47,690 nucleotides of DNA, taken from IMG/VR virus record IMGVR_UViG_3300050821_004051, positions 1 through 47,690 of that record; one strand, 5' to 3'. The notes beneath the pieces were generated by a model. That model was not told the DNA's origin. It saw only the letters and a program-made list of their open reading frames with translations, and made no database searches. Shown here one piece after another: positions 25,201 through 34,679 of the stretch. Positions within the stretch are counted from its first letter, which is position 1. Each line of letters opens with the position of its first letter. The position numbers were made by a program, and so were the translations under genes. This DNA comes from a virus.

Positions 25201-27630
25201 ACGGAGTGCGGCGATCTCGTTGAGCATCTGCTCCGCGGAGTCGAAACCAAGTTGAGAGGCGAAGTCCTCAGCCGGCAGGCCGTCCTTGGCAAAGAGGCCG
25301 CGGGGGAGGGACTTGATCAGCTCCGGGGAGAAGTTCTTGCGATCTGCCTCCGCGAGCTTAGTTGCCACCGGCACTGCGTCCGGGCGGTATTTGAAGAATA
25401 CCTGATCGCCATTGGCAATAGCTATATTCAATGAAGGAGATACAGAATTCTCCTTCATGTGAGCAGCATCGAACGGCGGCTTAACCGCTGCCCACATCTT
25501 CGGCTGTTCCCACTGAGACCAAGAAGCACTCTGCAAAGCGCGCTCTTGATCCCTTACACGGGAATGAAACTCAGCGTCTGTCTCATAACTTAACTGAGGA
25601 CTATGCGCTTTGTAGGCATCTAGCGCAAGCTTCACATGCTCAGCCTTACGGAAGTCGGCCGGGTTCTTGGCTTTCAGATGGACTACGTAAGTGACGTGGC
25701 CGTAAGTGGAACCTGTATTAGGGTCATAGTGCTGGCCACCCTTACCTTGTCCCCACTCGGAGGCAAACACAGGATCATAGCTGAAGCTCATCACCGCATG
25801 GGGAGAATGATGTGGAACTTCCCAGCGCTCAATATCAGCATGACCAGACCCATGGTAGAATGTAATAGGCTTCCCATTCTCCACCAGCGCGTTGTCTTTC
25901 AACAGGTCCGGGCTCGACAATTCCGTCCCAAACTTCAGTTGGTGGTAAGCCTTAACGTCCCTCCGGCCCATCACGTCTTGCACAACTTGCGGATAGTTCC
26001 GTTCGTACGCTCCTTTGTACTGCTTCGTAGCGTAGAATTTCAGCTTCGCAACAGTCCGCTTGATAGCGTTATCGTAGATAGCTTGCTGTGCGCCCTGGAC
26101 TTTCTCACTCCATTTGCCGAGCAGCTGCTCATTGGTCTGAAGTGCAGACGGCGCCTCGAACAGCCCCTTGAGATACATCTCCTTCGCGGCTTGCTGAACG
26201 CCCTGGGCAATCGTAGGCGCAAGCGCCCGCATCGCCTCGTTCGCAGAGTCAGGGAGCGTCGGGTCGGACTTATACTCGGGGTTAAAGCCGAGCGGCTCCG
26301 GCGGCGCGGAGGGAATTTCTTTTGCGTCTGCCTGAGACAGGCCGTCTTCGGAGAACCGAGTGATCTCTCGGATCGCATCGGCGAGGGGATGGCCGCTCAT
26401 TGTAGTCAGATATTTCGAGAGAGGAAGAGCGTACTCACTCCCCGTATCCAAGCTATTTAGAAGTGCTGTTGAAGCCTCGGGGGTTGGGGCTAGTTTCTGC
26501 AGCAAGTCGGAAAATTGTGGACCAGACAGACCCATGCCGAGGTCCATAAGTTTTGGGCCGTTGATGTAAGCATTCTTTTCCGGCAGCGTATGTTCCAGGA
26601 AGTCCTGCATAGTCTCCGGGGAGCGTTCGGCAACCTTGGTCTCAGCGATAGCCTCCTCAGCGTTCCGGACTTGCTCCGCTTGGAAGTCCGCAGCGGCTAC
26701 GTGGGTTGCATCAGTCTCAGGGGAAACGCCGGGGCCGGGAGTTCCGACCGGGCCACCCTCTACAGGGACTTGCTGTAGATGGAATGAACCATCAGCGTTG
26801 GCGTAAGGCTCCCAACGGGTTCCCTCAGCCGGAAGGACTGAGGTCGCATAGCGCCCCATTGCCCTCGGCTCAGTAAACCTGATCGGCGCTCCATCAGGAC
26901 CAAGCGCTGGATTAATCGGACCTGGGCCGGTCGGAGGAGCCTCAGGCCCTGGCGGACGAATGAAGCCGGCCGCTCCACCCTCCGCAGGCATTATCCCCAT
27001 CAGGGCAGTATTAACAACCCCATAAATCTTCTGGGCATTCGCCGGCCCAACCAGCGAGGTTAGTCCAGCCTGTTCGGCTTGCTGAGCTTGGAAAGCTCCC
27101 GGCAGGAATATCCCTTCTGCAGCGGTTGAGACCGCTCCGAACAGATCGCCGAGGGCAGAACCTTGGGTCTTGAGCCGGCCCCATTGGTCTAAAAGAGGGC
27201 CGAACGCTCCGGGTGTTGGATGGAGATCAATCTGCGCCGATCGAGCGGCTTGGGTATTGATATCAGCAAGCTGTGCCCCTGCCGCTGCGAACGGAGCACC
27301 AAGGAAGTTAGAGATGCTATTCGCTACCTTCGCCATAGCCGGCAGGTCATCTTGCGACGCGGCCACATGCTGAGGTGCAGCGTTCGCGAGATAATCCCGA
27401 AGCACCGGCGAGTCGCTCAGTGCCTGCTGCTGTTGGGCAGAGGTTTGCGCAGACCGCACTTGATCCGGCACCGTCATAGCAACTGCCGGAGGCAACCCCG
27501 TCGCGGCAGCGCCTTTGATCCCAAGAGCCGCATCGTCCGGCTTGACGGTCTGCGCAGCGGCAAGCTTTCCAGATGCCTGCATCTGACCGTCTTGTTGGAT
27601 CAGCGTGGAGTACTCGTTTGTCTCAGGCAT
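22243..27630 (-). CDS. Giant internal virion protein with ADP-ribosyltransferase-like domain (1795 aa)
   Basis: By position (after gp14- and transglycosylase-type genes, before the fibre) and size it corresponds to T7 gp16, the ejected core protein that spans the host envelope. Start ATG 27630 overlaps the previous TAA. Residues about 585-747 carry an ART-PolyVal-like domain: ITFYHGSG, MSFSYDPVFASEWGQG, TYVVHLKAKNPADF and closing NIAIANGDQVFFK. This fold transfers ADP-ribose to a target and is known from polyvalent proteins carried into cells. Long helical regions fill the rest, with a hydrophobic stretch near residue 1650 (LFTFCVLPAMLYAW). Confidence 0.75.
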   Translation of the reverse strand: MPETNEYSTLIQQDGQMQASGKLAAAQTVKPDDAALGIKGAAATGLPPAVAMTVPDQVRSAQTSAQQQQALSDSPVLRDYLANAAPQHVAASQDDLPAMAKVANSISNFLGAPFAAAGAQLADINTQAARSAQIDLHPTPGAFGPLLDQWGRLKTQGSALGDLFGAVSTAAEGIFLPGAFQAQQAEQAGLTSLVGPANAQKIYGVVNTALMGIMPAEGGAAGFIRPPGPEAPPTGPGPINPALGPDGAPIRFTEPRAMGRYATSVLPAEGTRWEPYANADGSFHLQQVPVEGGPVGTPGPGVSPETDATHVAAADFQAEQVRNAEEAIAETKVAERSPETMQDFLEHTLPEKNAYINGPKLMDLGMGLSGPQFSDLLQKLAPTPEASTALLNSLDTGSEYALPLSKYLTTMSGHPLADAIREITRFSEDGLSQADAKEIPSAPPEPLGFNPEYKSDPTLPDSANEAMRALAPTIAQGVQQAAKEMYLKGLFEAPSALQTNEQLLGKWSEKVQGAQQAIYDNAIKRTVAKLKFYATKQYKGAYERNYPQVVQDVMGRRDVKAYHQLKFGTELSSPDLLKDNALVENGKPITFYHGSGHADIERWEVPHHSPHAVMSFSYDPVFASEWGQGKGGQHYDPNTGSTYGHVTYVVHLKAKNPADFRKAEHVKLALDAYKAHSPQLSYETDAEFHSRVRDQERALQSASWSQWEQPKMWAAVKPPFDAAHMKENSVSPSLNIAIANGDQVFFKYRPDAVPVATKLAEADRKNFSPELIKSLPRGLFAKDGLPAEDFASQLGFDSAEQMLNEIAALRATHGETSFKNWLVREFKLESARRAEAELGFDMSPAALLEEARASIVAPQIGDLLVGNLQSFVAEHGLIDDRTGEIMKINAQDMKQVAKASFEAMKVADATNIKSLQNSFRQNMIQVEKGLLTDKPEDLIAGFKARQNAVLNYYKLQEAYKLAKTFQATMNNWQRLARRSTSPTIDQDFLNQIHSIFQQMGMKVNRQPEELAQALNGVSVPQFMGMLRQMMIEPPEADVPNILPKDQKVADFRNVREMVNGLKNLGTAVNKAYAANQAQTLAAIGQEVAANADTLGRKPAYTEAGRRKARTDLHAKIKDGADKVPRIIANAQLRPETVMSYLDRDQFGPLMRYVVNIAAEARYVEDDLHRAVMKGLADFYRAHPGVLNSGKQLIDVPELQFEGINWIRTRGDLRALMLNLGTTENLTKLLAGYGWSYNDVMTAVRRAATPDDWAYVRKIGSIYEEQLWPKVVETYRDKTVSGVPPRRKSLREVEGGPGWYYPISYMQSYLERMGIKDPTARDPTGILGGENRSAAPSNNYTKAVTGFVAPLNLSAEMIPSGIQQQIHDIAWRKALIQMNKVLSQPDVVKAFQEVVGPEWPGLNRDWLEYIAREAVYSGSGSDDLAKMIRGIRRNFVATQVMFRASTFLLHTPTATSHMIGQGGLYLPGAAKDIYGQAILDVFRTPGQLSYWMKFIDEKSGELRNVDYGIDRDITELLGKAEDKEGLVPYIQKLGAQQFAILKKIEARMTWLAEYRKQMDRDNDEEAAIGLANKAVRDTQGAGSTMDSPPVLRGGHNAVGEIGRTLAGTFMGFRNTTFNREWVMAMATRAKFTGNQANMNFDKIFWNLFTFCVLPAMLYAWKRKEFDAAAESWGDALQEGFLHTTVGSSVFGDVIADVGAKGLQADEHNIVSEETNAYRQALLAAFMQPVRSPIRSLVDATGFALGAPPDQMGITAQSSYDMMTGQVQPENTTEMLRQLLAGDHPPGSSRSRRRGRR

Positions 27631-29771
27631 TACTGAAGCACCCCACGAATGCGTTGGGACTGAGCCCAAATACGCCCAACGTCAGCGTCTCCGTAATTCA
27701 GTCCTTGAGCCGCTGCGGCCGCTCGGATTTTAGCCGCCTCGTCCGGGGGGACTTCATAGGCTCTGGCGTTTCCGACCTTGGCAGTCACCCGAGCGATGAT
27801 CTGACGGAGGTCAGCATCCTGCGGGTCTCGCCCGTTGTTCGCAGGACTAGCGCGGTAAGCCTCCACCTCCTCTTCCAACGCCCCTTGGAACTGATAATAC
27901 TTCGGAGGGAGCGGCCCGGTTGGGGGCATGAGCCCAAGGGCTTGCACAGCGTTCTTCCCGTCAGGGGAGTTCATCGCGCGTTGGACGACAGTGTCAGTCT
28001 GCTGCTCATGTGTCCTTGCGTTCTTAACCTCATCCTGCTTCGCGATGAGGCTCTGTTTCTGACCGATGGTCAAATTCATCGAGCGGATATCATCCCCAAT
28101 AAACAGGGATTTATCCCCCCAAGCACCCTTGGCCGCGGAGTACCGACCGAGTTCTTCGGTATAGGCTTCACTCCGCTCATAAGTATTGGTGTTGTCCACA
28201 GTGGATTGCAAAGCATGCTGATACTTCGGGGGGAGGGCTGCCCATTGAGAGGGGAATTGCTTTTGAATATCCTCGGTTGAGGTCACCTTTCCTGAGGTAA
28301 ACAGCCCTTCAAGGTTATCATAATTCGCCTTCTGCCCTTCATCCACAACCTGAGCGTCCATATGCGCGCGCTGCATAGCGGCCTCGTACGTCCGCTGAGC
28401 CATCGCGGCGTTATCCGGAAAGGCTTGCTGCGCCCGCTGCCACAAGGTGGTTGTCGTCGATGCCAGCCACTCATCTACGTTCGTGGTAGGTCCTGGCTTC
28501 GGGATTGGAGCGAACGCAACTTCCGCACCGCCGCTAGCGCCACCCGCTCGAGCAATAACTTGGTCGGCATAGGCGTTGGTCTTTGGACCCCATTTAGATG
28601 TATCAGGACCGCCATAGTAGTACTCCGCGGCTTTCCTCAGATCGCCGTTGTTGGCTTCAAGACCTTGCTGGAAGTACGCATGACCGAGCTGCTCTTGATA
28701 CGCCGCGGCTTCAGGAGTTTTCTCCGTCATTAACTCCGGTCGCCAGGGCAGGCCAAGCTTCTCCGCCATCGCCTGCGCAGTCGCAGGGAGCATCTGAGTG
28801 AGGCCCTGAGCTTGGCCGTAGGGGGTTTCAGGCCCTGTGACGCCGGGTTGGTTGTGGCTCTCTTGGGTCTTGATCGAGGCCCACAGAGACTCCGGCGTAG
28901 CCGCACTCGCTTGGCCGGAAGAGGGAACACTCTTCCCTCCCTCATACATCGCGTTCGCAGTGCTCTGCACATCATTCGCAAGGTTGGCCGTGCGGTAGGC
29001 GTTCTGCACTGCACGGAGGTCTTGGAGCGTCATATCTCCAGAGTGCTGCTGGATCATCCGACCGGCGGTGTCTACATCACCAGCACTCAGTGCAGCACTG
29101 ATCTTCGCCTCATACGCTGGGGAGACATAAGATTTTATCTTGTCGATGATTTGAGGATCGTCCGGTTGGAGCCCAGCGGTTGAGAAGAACTGATGTGCGG
29201 ACGCGGCGGCTTGCTGAAGCATCCCAGCCTCAAGATGGCCGTCAGGATCAGCTTGGGAGGACCCATACAATTGCGCTGCGGCAATGGCATTTTTATCCGC
29301 AGCGTTGATCCGGCCGAGCGTTCCTTGGGCAGCGGCATAACCAGCGCCCTCGATCAAGAATGACCGAGCATACCGTTGGGCAAGGTCCTGATAATCCCTA
29401 GCCGCAACAGGGCTTAGCCCTTGCAGACCGTCCTGTACGATCCCCGTGACCTGCTTTTGGAAATCCGGAAAGGTTGCGACCGCGGCATCTTCAGTATGGT
29501 TCTCCTTCCACGCCGCATACGCCTGCCCAACTTTCTGCGCAGTGTCATAGCCACGAGTCGCAGCTACCTGGGCATTGTATAGAGTCTGGACCTTCCCCGC
29601 GTAGTCATAAAGGGCATCGCCGGCTTGGCCGGTTGCCTTGCTTGCATCGGCAAGGCCTGCGGCTAGCTGCGTTCCTCCAAACGCCTCAGCCGGCGCGTTA
29701 ATGCTTTGCCCTGGAGTCGGCGCAGCGCTCTGCGGAACGCTCGGGACGGTAAGTTCAGGAACCTGCGCCAT
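27630..29771 (-). CDS. Internal virion protein with lytic transglycosylase domain (713 aa)
   Basis: Residues about 300-400 are an SLT-type lytic transglycosylase: catalytic Glu in IKTQESHNQPG, then GQAQGLTQMLPATAQ and AEYYYGG. It would open the peptidoglycan locally during DNA ejection. The flanking regions are long helices typical of T7 gp15/gp16-like core proteins. Start is ATG 29771 in a TGATG overlap (a TTG 3 nt upstream is possible). It sits between the gp14-like and giant proteins, as in T7 order. Confidence 0.82.
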   Translation of the reverse strand: MAQVPELTVPSVPQSAAPTPGQSINAPAEAFGGTQLAAGLADASKATGQAGDALYDYAGKVQTLYNAQVAATRGYDTAQKVGQAYAAWKENHTEDAAVATFPDFQKQVTGIVQDGLQGLSPVAARDYQDLAQRYARSFLIEGAGYAAAQGTLGRINAADKNAIAAAQLYGSSQADPDGHLEAGMLQQAAASAHQFFSTAGLQPDDPQIIDKIKSYVSPAYEAKISAALSAGDVDTAGRMIQQHSGDMTLQDLRAVQNAYRTANLANDVQSTANAMYEGGKSVPSSGQASAATPESLWASIKTQESHNQPGVTGPETPYGQAQGLTQMLPATAQAMAEKLGLPWRPELMTEKTPEAAAYQEQLGHAYFQQGLEANNGDLRKAAEYYYGGPDTSKWGPKTNAYADQVIARAGGASGGAEVAFAPIPKPGPTTNVDEWLASTTTTLWQRAQQAFPDNAAMAQRTYEAAMQRAHMDAQVVDEGQKANYDNLEGLFTSGKVTSTEDIQKQFPSQWAALPPKYQHALQSTVDNTNTYERSEAYTEELGRYSAAKGAWGDKSLFIGDDIRSMNLTIGQKQSLIAKQDEVKNARTHEQQTDTVVQRAMNSPDGKNAVQALGLMPPTGPLPPKYYQFQGALEEEVEAYRASPANNGRDPQDADLRQIIARVTAKVGNARAYEVPPDEAAKIRAAAAAQGLNYGDADVGRIWAQSQRIRGVLQ

Positions 29772-30340
29772 CAAGTAGCTCCCGGCGCAGCTTGCAGCTG
29801 CCAGTTAGCGTAACGACCAGCAACGCTGTATGCGCCTCCAAGGATCGTAGAAGCCGCCTTTGTGAAGCCTCCACTGAGCGCCCCAAGCCCGGCAGCTTGG
29901 TCGAGTTGGCTCTGAGCCTTGAGGCTCCTGGCCTCAACCTCTTGCCCATACGCCTGCCTCAGCGCATTATAATGGATCATCGCAGCGTCCATCGCGCCGA
30001 CCTTCTGCGTGCTCTCCTGCACCGCAGCGGCCGATCCAGCATTCACGTCGATATTATTGGCGCCCTGAGCTGCACGCGCCGCTCCCACCACCTGGGAGGT
30101 CTTGAGCCCGGATACCTCAGTTTCATAATCTCCTGCTTGTAGCGAAGCTTGGGCGTTTGCTTGGGCGATCTTGGCGTTATTCGCAGCAACTGCTGCTTGG
30201 TAATTAGCGAGCTGATATCCTCCAACTCCTCCAAGAGCAGCACTTCCTGCTTCGAGGTTGGTAGAGGCTCTGGAAAAGGCGAAGGAGTCATTAGCCGCTC
30301 CTTGAGGGGTTCCCCCAAAACCTTGAACGAGCGTTCCCAT
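29771..30340 (-). CDS. Internal virion protein, T7 gp14-like (189 aa)
   Basis: Helical, Ala/Gln-rich with GGYQLANYQAAVAANNAKIA near residue 40 and AARAAQGANNIDVNAGSAAAV in the middle, patterns typical of gp14-type proteins that form the outer-membrane part of the ejection channel. Length is close to T7 gp14 (about 196). TGATG junction with the gp13-like gene. Confidence 0.75.
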   Translation of the reverse strand: MGTLVQGFGGTPQGAANDSFAFSRASTNLEAGSAALGGVGGYQLANYQAAVAANNAKIAQANAQASLQAGDYETEVSGLKTSQVVGAARAAQGANNIDVNAGSAAAVQESTQKVGAMDAAMIHYNALRQAYGQEVEARSLKAQSQLDQAAGLGALSGGFTKAASTILGGAYSVAGRYANWQLQAAPGAT

Positions 30341-30756
30341 CAGGCCCTCCCGCCGCGGGTAATCCGATAGGTCACGAAGCGGTCATACGGGCCAGCCTCG
30401 CGAAAGCCGAGCCACTCAAGCCAGCGGCGGGTTTGCTCATACGCTGGGTCGACGATACACTCGATCGAATAGTGGGTCTCGAGTATCTTGTCGAGATAGT
30501 AGATCGACGCCCGCGCGGCGAAGAACTTGTGGTTATCCAACTCCTCTGTTGAGAGCATCCACATCTTGCAGCCGCCAGTCAGAACACACTCATCCTTCCA
30601 GCCGAAGTAGGCGAGCGGCTTGCCATCATACTTGATACAATAGTTGAAGTCAGAATGGCGAACGCTGAACGCCAGCGCTTCTTCCGCTGTCATCCCGCCC
30701 AGGGCACACTCATCTTCGACTGCCTTTCGGAAAACGACCTTATCTTGATGTATCAC
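30340..30756 (-). CDS. T7 gp13-like (DUF2833) acetyltransferase-fold protein (138 aa)
   Basis: GTG at 30756 has GGAGG 9 nt upstream; an ATG at 30783 precedes that site and is unlikely. The resulting 138 residues equal the length of T7 gp13. The sequence (CIKYDGKPLAYFGWK near the middle, RRWLEWLGFREAGPYDRF near the end) fits the GNAT-like DUF2833 family. In T7 it is needed for virion morphogenesis. Overlaps the tail tubular gene by 17 nt. Confidence 0.78.
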   Translation of the reverse strand: MIHQDKVVFRKAVEDECALGGMTAEEALAFSVRHSDFNYCIKYDGKPLAYFGWKDECVLTGGCKMWMLSTEELDNHKFFAARASIYYLDKILETHYSIECIVDPAYEQTRRWLEWLGFREAGPYDRFVTYRITRGGRA

Positions 30757-33628
30757 CGAGGGTGACCTCCGGCATGATGGCAAGGATGGTGAAGGGGAGA
30801 GGATAGTCCTGCTGGAAGCAGAGCTGCCCGTCTACCTTCCATTGAGAGGGGATGATTGGTCTCACGTCATTGGAGACCAAGGAATACGGCGGGGTATAAG
30901 GAACCTGAAGGTCTTTGATCTCCACGAGGTTCGCAAAGTTCGGGCCGGCCTTCAGACCAAGGGTCTTATCGACGCGGAGGGAGACCGCAGTGATATTCTT
31001 CCGCTTGCCCTGTTGCGTGGGCTCACCAAGGTCGATCTTCAAGGTCTGGGCCTGGGCTTGATACGCGAGCCCCGCAACAACCTTGGTCGCTGGCTGGGGA
31101 AGGACGATCGCTCCGTTGTTGCATACTTGGGCAGGGACCGGAACCCCGTCGGCAAGTGCCGAAACCATGAGACCGTCGAGATGATCGAGCCCGCTCACGT
31201 TGACCGTCGGCGTTCCCTCGAACCAGGTCCCAGCGGCAATCGGCACGGCGGTGAAACTTGGATCATTGGCGAATACAGGGAAGGGCTCATTGATCGTCAC
31301 TGTGACGTGCTGAGAGTCTGCAAACGCCGTGATCGTTGCCTTGCCCCCACCAAGCAGCGTTCCCCAAATCACATCGCCTATAACTGCGGCTGAAGCCCAG
31401 GCCGCCCCGGTTGAAGCGAAAGCTGAGACACTCGCACCGACCGTCTGGGCGCCGGCTCCAAGAAGAAGATTTGACGCTGGGGACGAGAGCGGTAGCGCCA
31501 GCGCCGCGTCGAGGAACCAAGCATCTTCCGTGAAGGCGAATACTCTCGAAGCAAGCCGCTCGACGTAGTAGACATAGCTCCCCTCCACATACCGCTGGAT
31601 GATGAAGTAGACAGCATTTTCCTGCCCTTCCGGGATCGAGCAGACGGAGAGGAACAGCCCGTTGGTATCGCCATGAGTCCAAGCAAAGACCTCTTGTTCA
31701 GGAACATAGGTCATTGTCAGTAACGTGCCGTCGTTTCGGATAGCGTGGACGAGCCGGAACGGCGCCTCAGCAAACGCCCATTCCTGCAGCTTGTATCCGA
31801 AGAATAGATGGGAGGCGAGGACGCTCCGGTCAACGCCAACGTAATTCTGGTAATAGAAGTTGAACGTCAGATCTCGGACGGTCGATCCTCGTGCCTCGCT
31901 ATACAACACGTCGTAGTTGACCGGGATCGGAGGCAGCGCGCTGGCGCCAAAGGATGCCTGAGGCAGCGCGACGATTGAGGACGGCGTGACCGCCGTGCCC
32001 TGCCCACCACCGGAGACGAGGAACGCACTGCCGGCAGTAAAGACAATAAGCCCCGTCGACATTGCTGTCATGGACATGATCGTGTTGTTCTGGACGGAGG
32101 CGATCGAAGCGGTTATGGAGTCTGACGCGTTGGAGATAGATGATGTATCGAAGTTGGAATACTTCCCAGGTTGGCTCGCCACGAACGACTCAGGAAGGTT
32201 CGATGTTCCGCCAAAGGTCTCCCGTTGCTGGAAGTAAGTCACAGCGGAGGGGTAGGTGCCGGTCAACTGACCGAGGGTCACCGTGTAGGTGGTTGTGCCG
32301 ATGGCATCGCTCACGGTCGGGAGGGTTGTATATCCCTTCCCGAAGTTGGTGATAACCACCCCTGCGGCCTTATTCGTGAAGGGGTTAACAATGACATACC
32401 CAGCGGCTCCGGAGCCGCCCCCTCCGCTAAAGATCAGCGGAGTCGTGTAGATACCAGTGTAGCCACCTCCAGCGACGTTGATATTGACTGTCGCAAGCTG
32501 GCCGGTTGAGAATGGGTCGTTGTATTGGGGCGGACTCCGAGCGAAGTCCGGAGCGTTCGTATTCACAGCGTCGGTGAAATTAGTCGAAGTGGACTGACCG
32601 ACAAGCCCGAAGAACGAGTTGGGCGTTGTGGCCTTATTGGTCCCGCCAGCGTTCCGGGACCAGAAGAACGCTGTCCGGTAAATCCGATAGGACGACACCG
32701 GCTCAGCCGGAGCCTTCCAACTAAGGTTGATCTGAGCACTCTTATTCGAGGTGGTGGTGAGGGGATTGTCCGTGAGGATATCTACCCGGTTGGAAACGAT
32801 AGACTCTTCTTTCCCGTCCTGAGAGACCGCTGTCACAACGTAGGAGTACCCAGCGTCGGAATTGACCGTCCCTGGATCAACGCCGGAAAGGCTTGTCGGG
32901 GAACCTACCAGCGGTCCGATCCCTACAGGAGAGAGCGTAAACGCTGCCGCTCCGACCTGCGAGAGGTTCATCGGAAAGTACGAGGGATGCGTAATCGTCA
33001 GAACATTCGCGGACTGCGTGTACTTAAGGTTCGGAATATCCGCTGAGGCATACGGCGTCGTAAGGGTATAGACCCGCGCCACCGTCCCCCCACCTCCATA
33101 TGCAGGCAGGGCCACTGTGCTGATGGGGTTAAAGAAAAGGTCGGCGAGAGTGAAGGTGTTGGTCGTTGCGCCGGCAATGAGGTATGACTTGCCGTTCAAT
33201 GAAGTCATGCCTGTCAGGCTAGCGAGCTGAACCTCATCCCCATTGCTATACCCGTGCGCAGGAACCGTAAACACCCCAGGGTTCGCTTGCGTCACCGCGG
33301 TAATGGCCTGAGTCGCCTCGAGAACCGGCGCTCGGTTATACCAGAACCGAACATACATATTCCCGAACTCAAGCGCGTACGCCGAGGTCGTATTAACGAT
33401 GAAGGGAATGAGACGAGGCTGACCGACAGTGTTAGGCTTGGCCTGCCCACAGAACTGAGTCCCCGGACGGTTGCTCAGCCCCCCACGGTAATCTACAAAG
33501 CAATTCCGCGCGAGCGCAAGCCCGACGTGGTATTTGTCGAGATCAACCCGGCCGAACAGGAGCGGCGAGAGCTCGCCAGCAGCGAAACTGGGCTGGATCG
33601 CGGTGACGAGTTCTCTTCCCCCCGGCAT
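30740..33628 (-). CDS. Tail tubular protein B-like nozzle protein (962 aa)
   Basis: N-terminal SFAAGELSPLLFGRVDLDKY and RNCFVDYRGGLSNRPGTQF are hallmarks of the T7 gp12-type tail nozzle family. It then holds fibronectin-type-III-like and other beta domains (about residues 240-340: WKAPAEPVSSYRIYRT). At 962 aa it is longer than T7 gp12 (about 794). It forms the lower tail tube with the protein of the gene before it. Confidence 0.85.
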   Translation of the reverse strand: MPGGRELVTAIQPSFAAGELSPLLFGRVDLDKYHVGLALARNCFVDYRGGLSNRPGTQFCGQAKPNTVGQPRLIPFIVNTTSAYALEFGNMYVRFWYNRAPVLEATQAITAVTQANPGVFTVPAHGYSNGDEVQLASLTGMTSLNGKSYLIAGATTNTFTLADLFFNPISTVALPAYGGGGTVARVYTLTTPYASADIPNLKYTQSANVLTITHPSYFPMNLSQVGAAAFTLSPVGIGPLVGSPTSLSGVDPGTVNSDAGYSYVVTAVSQDGKEESIVSNRVDILTDNPLTTTSNKSAQINLSWKAPAEPVSSYRIYRTAFFWSRNAGGTNKATTPNSFFGLVGQSTSTNFTDAVNTNAPDFARSPPQYNDPFSTGQLATVNINVAGGGYTGIYTTPLIFSGGGGSGAAGYVIVNPFTNKAAGVVITNFGKGYTTLPTVSDAIGTTTYTVTLGQLTGTYPSAVTYFQQRETFGGTSNLPESFVASQPGKYSNFDTSSISNASDSITASIASVQNNTIMSMTAMSTGLIVFTAGSAFLVSGGGQGTAVTPSSIVALPQASFGASALPPIPVNYDVLYSEARGSTVRDLTFNFYYQNYVGVDRSVLASHLFFGYKLQEWAFAEAPFRLVHAIRNDGTLLTMTYVPEQEVFAWTHGDTNGLFLSVCSIPEGQENAVYFIIQRYVEGSYVYYVERLASRVFAFTEDAWFLDAALALPLSSPASNLLLGAGAQTVGASVSAFASTGAAWASAAVIGDVIWGTLLGGGKATITAFADSQHVTVTINEPFPVFANDPSFTAVPIAAGTWFEGTPTVNVSGLDHLDGLMVSALADGVPVPAQVCNNGAIVLPQPATKVVAGLAYQAQAQTLKIDLGEPTQQGKRKNITAVSLRVDKTLGLKAGPNFANLVEIKDLQVPYTPPYSLVSNDVRPIIPSQWKVDGQLCFQQDYPLPFTILAIMPEVTLGDTSR

Positions 33629-33629
33629 C

Positions 33630-34409
33630 TCAGCTACCCCAATTCATCTCGTCCCACCCACAATTCCACTGGCCCCAGCCGACGCCGCTCCAGGGAGCGA
33701 AGCCATAGGCCGAACCGACTCCGCGAGTCTCGATCCAATCAACCTTGATATCGGTCGTGGGGATGGCCTCGTTAGCGTCGGCAGCCCGAGCTTGAGTTAT
33801 CGCAAGCTCAGCCGCGGCTTTGAAATCCGCCTTCATCGCAATATTCCCCGACAGGGGAATGACGAGCTTATACGACAGAGCCGCTTGCAGCGCTTCAATG
33901 AAGAGATCATCGAAAACGTCCGGGTCAGTCACATCGACGGTGTAGACCCCGATGGCTTGCTGAACGTTGGAGATGACCTGACGGGATTGGTTGCCCTGCC
34001 CGTCACGGGCAAACTGGACAAGGTAGCGGTTTCGGCGAGACGGCGCCATCCAACCAGTGACGAACTGATCGCCGGTTAGAGGAGGAGAGATCGCCCCGGT
34101 GATCGGAGGAACGGGCGGGGGGAGGATATACCGGAACTTGATACAATCTGATGGGTATGCGTAAGCCCAGAGAAACGGATACGGCGCCGTTTGATCAGGG
34201 ATAAGGTCCCCAACCTGCGTCAAGGTCTCCTGAAACCTCGCAAATCCCCAAGGGGCAGTCCTCAAGAGGTTCCGACGAAGCCGGTCATACCAGAGGTTGC
34301 ACTGAGCCGCTTCAACACTTCCGTCAGCAAGCGTCGTAATCTGAGACGGCGTTCCACCACCAATCTCTGAGATCGCTCGGTTACAGATTGCGATGATGGA
34401 GTCAGGCAT
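33630..34409 (-). CDS. Tail tubular protein A-like (259 aa)
   Basis: ICNRAISEIGG near the N terminus, CNLWYDRLRRNLLRTAPWGFA near residue 40 and a closing helix (AELAITQARAADANE) match T7 gp11-type adaptor proteins joining portal and nozzle. The C terminus is Trp/Gly-rich (GWGQWNCGWDEMNWG), a little unusual. Next to the nozzle gene as in T7. Confidence 0.82.
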   Translation of the reverse strand: MPDSIIAICNRAISEIGGGTPSQITTLADGSVEAAQCNLWYDRLRRNLLRTAPWGFARFQETLTQVGDLIPDQTAPYPFLWAYAYPSDCIKFRYILPPPVPPITGAISPPLTGDQFVTGWMAPSRRNRYLVQFARDGQGNQSRQVISNVQQAIGVYTVDVTDPDVFDDLFIEALQAALSYKLVIPLSGNIAMKADFKAAAELAITQARAADANEAIPTTDIKVDWIETRGVGSAYGFAPWSGVGWGQWNCGWDEMNWGS

Positions 34410-34414
34410 AGGGC

Positions 34415-34633
34415 TCAGCCAGTCTGATACAGCGGATTGCGCTTAACCCGGTTATCTCCGGGCTGGTCGTTCTTCGCCTCGCCGCTCCCGTGAACACCTT
34501 GAGCGAAGTACGCGAGCCGAGCAAGCTTGCCAAGGTTGCCTTCGTCCTGCTTGTGGTTCTCCACAAACTGAACTGTTGGCACCCCTGCAGCGGCCGCTCG
34601 GGCTTTCAAAGAACCAGGATAATTGATTGCCAT
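34415..34633 (-). CDS. Small structural-region protein (72 aa)
   Basis: GGAG 5 nt before the ATG; repeat copy 4 lies immediately upstream. Basic, partly disordered (QGVHGSGEAKNDQPGDNRVK). Function not recognised; placed before the tail tubular genes. Confidence 0.6.
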   Translation of the reverse strand: MAINYPGSLKARAAAAGVPTVQFVENHKQDEGNLGKLARLAYFAQGVHGSGEAKNDQPGDNRVKRNPLYQTG

Positions 34634-34643
34634 TGGAGTCTCC

Positions 34644-34679
34644 GAGGGGGCTCTAACACGGTGTGGTAGAGGGTCCCCT
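34644..34679 (-). repeat. Hairpin repeat element, copy 4 (minus orientation)
   Basis: On the minus strand it reads CCACACCGTGTTAGAG then CCCCCTC, core CACCGTG, near-identical to copy 2. The arms CTCTA/TAGAG pair, then G-rich/C-rich extensions. It points in the direction of late transcription and sits directly before the 34633 gene. Confidence 0.75.
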
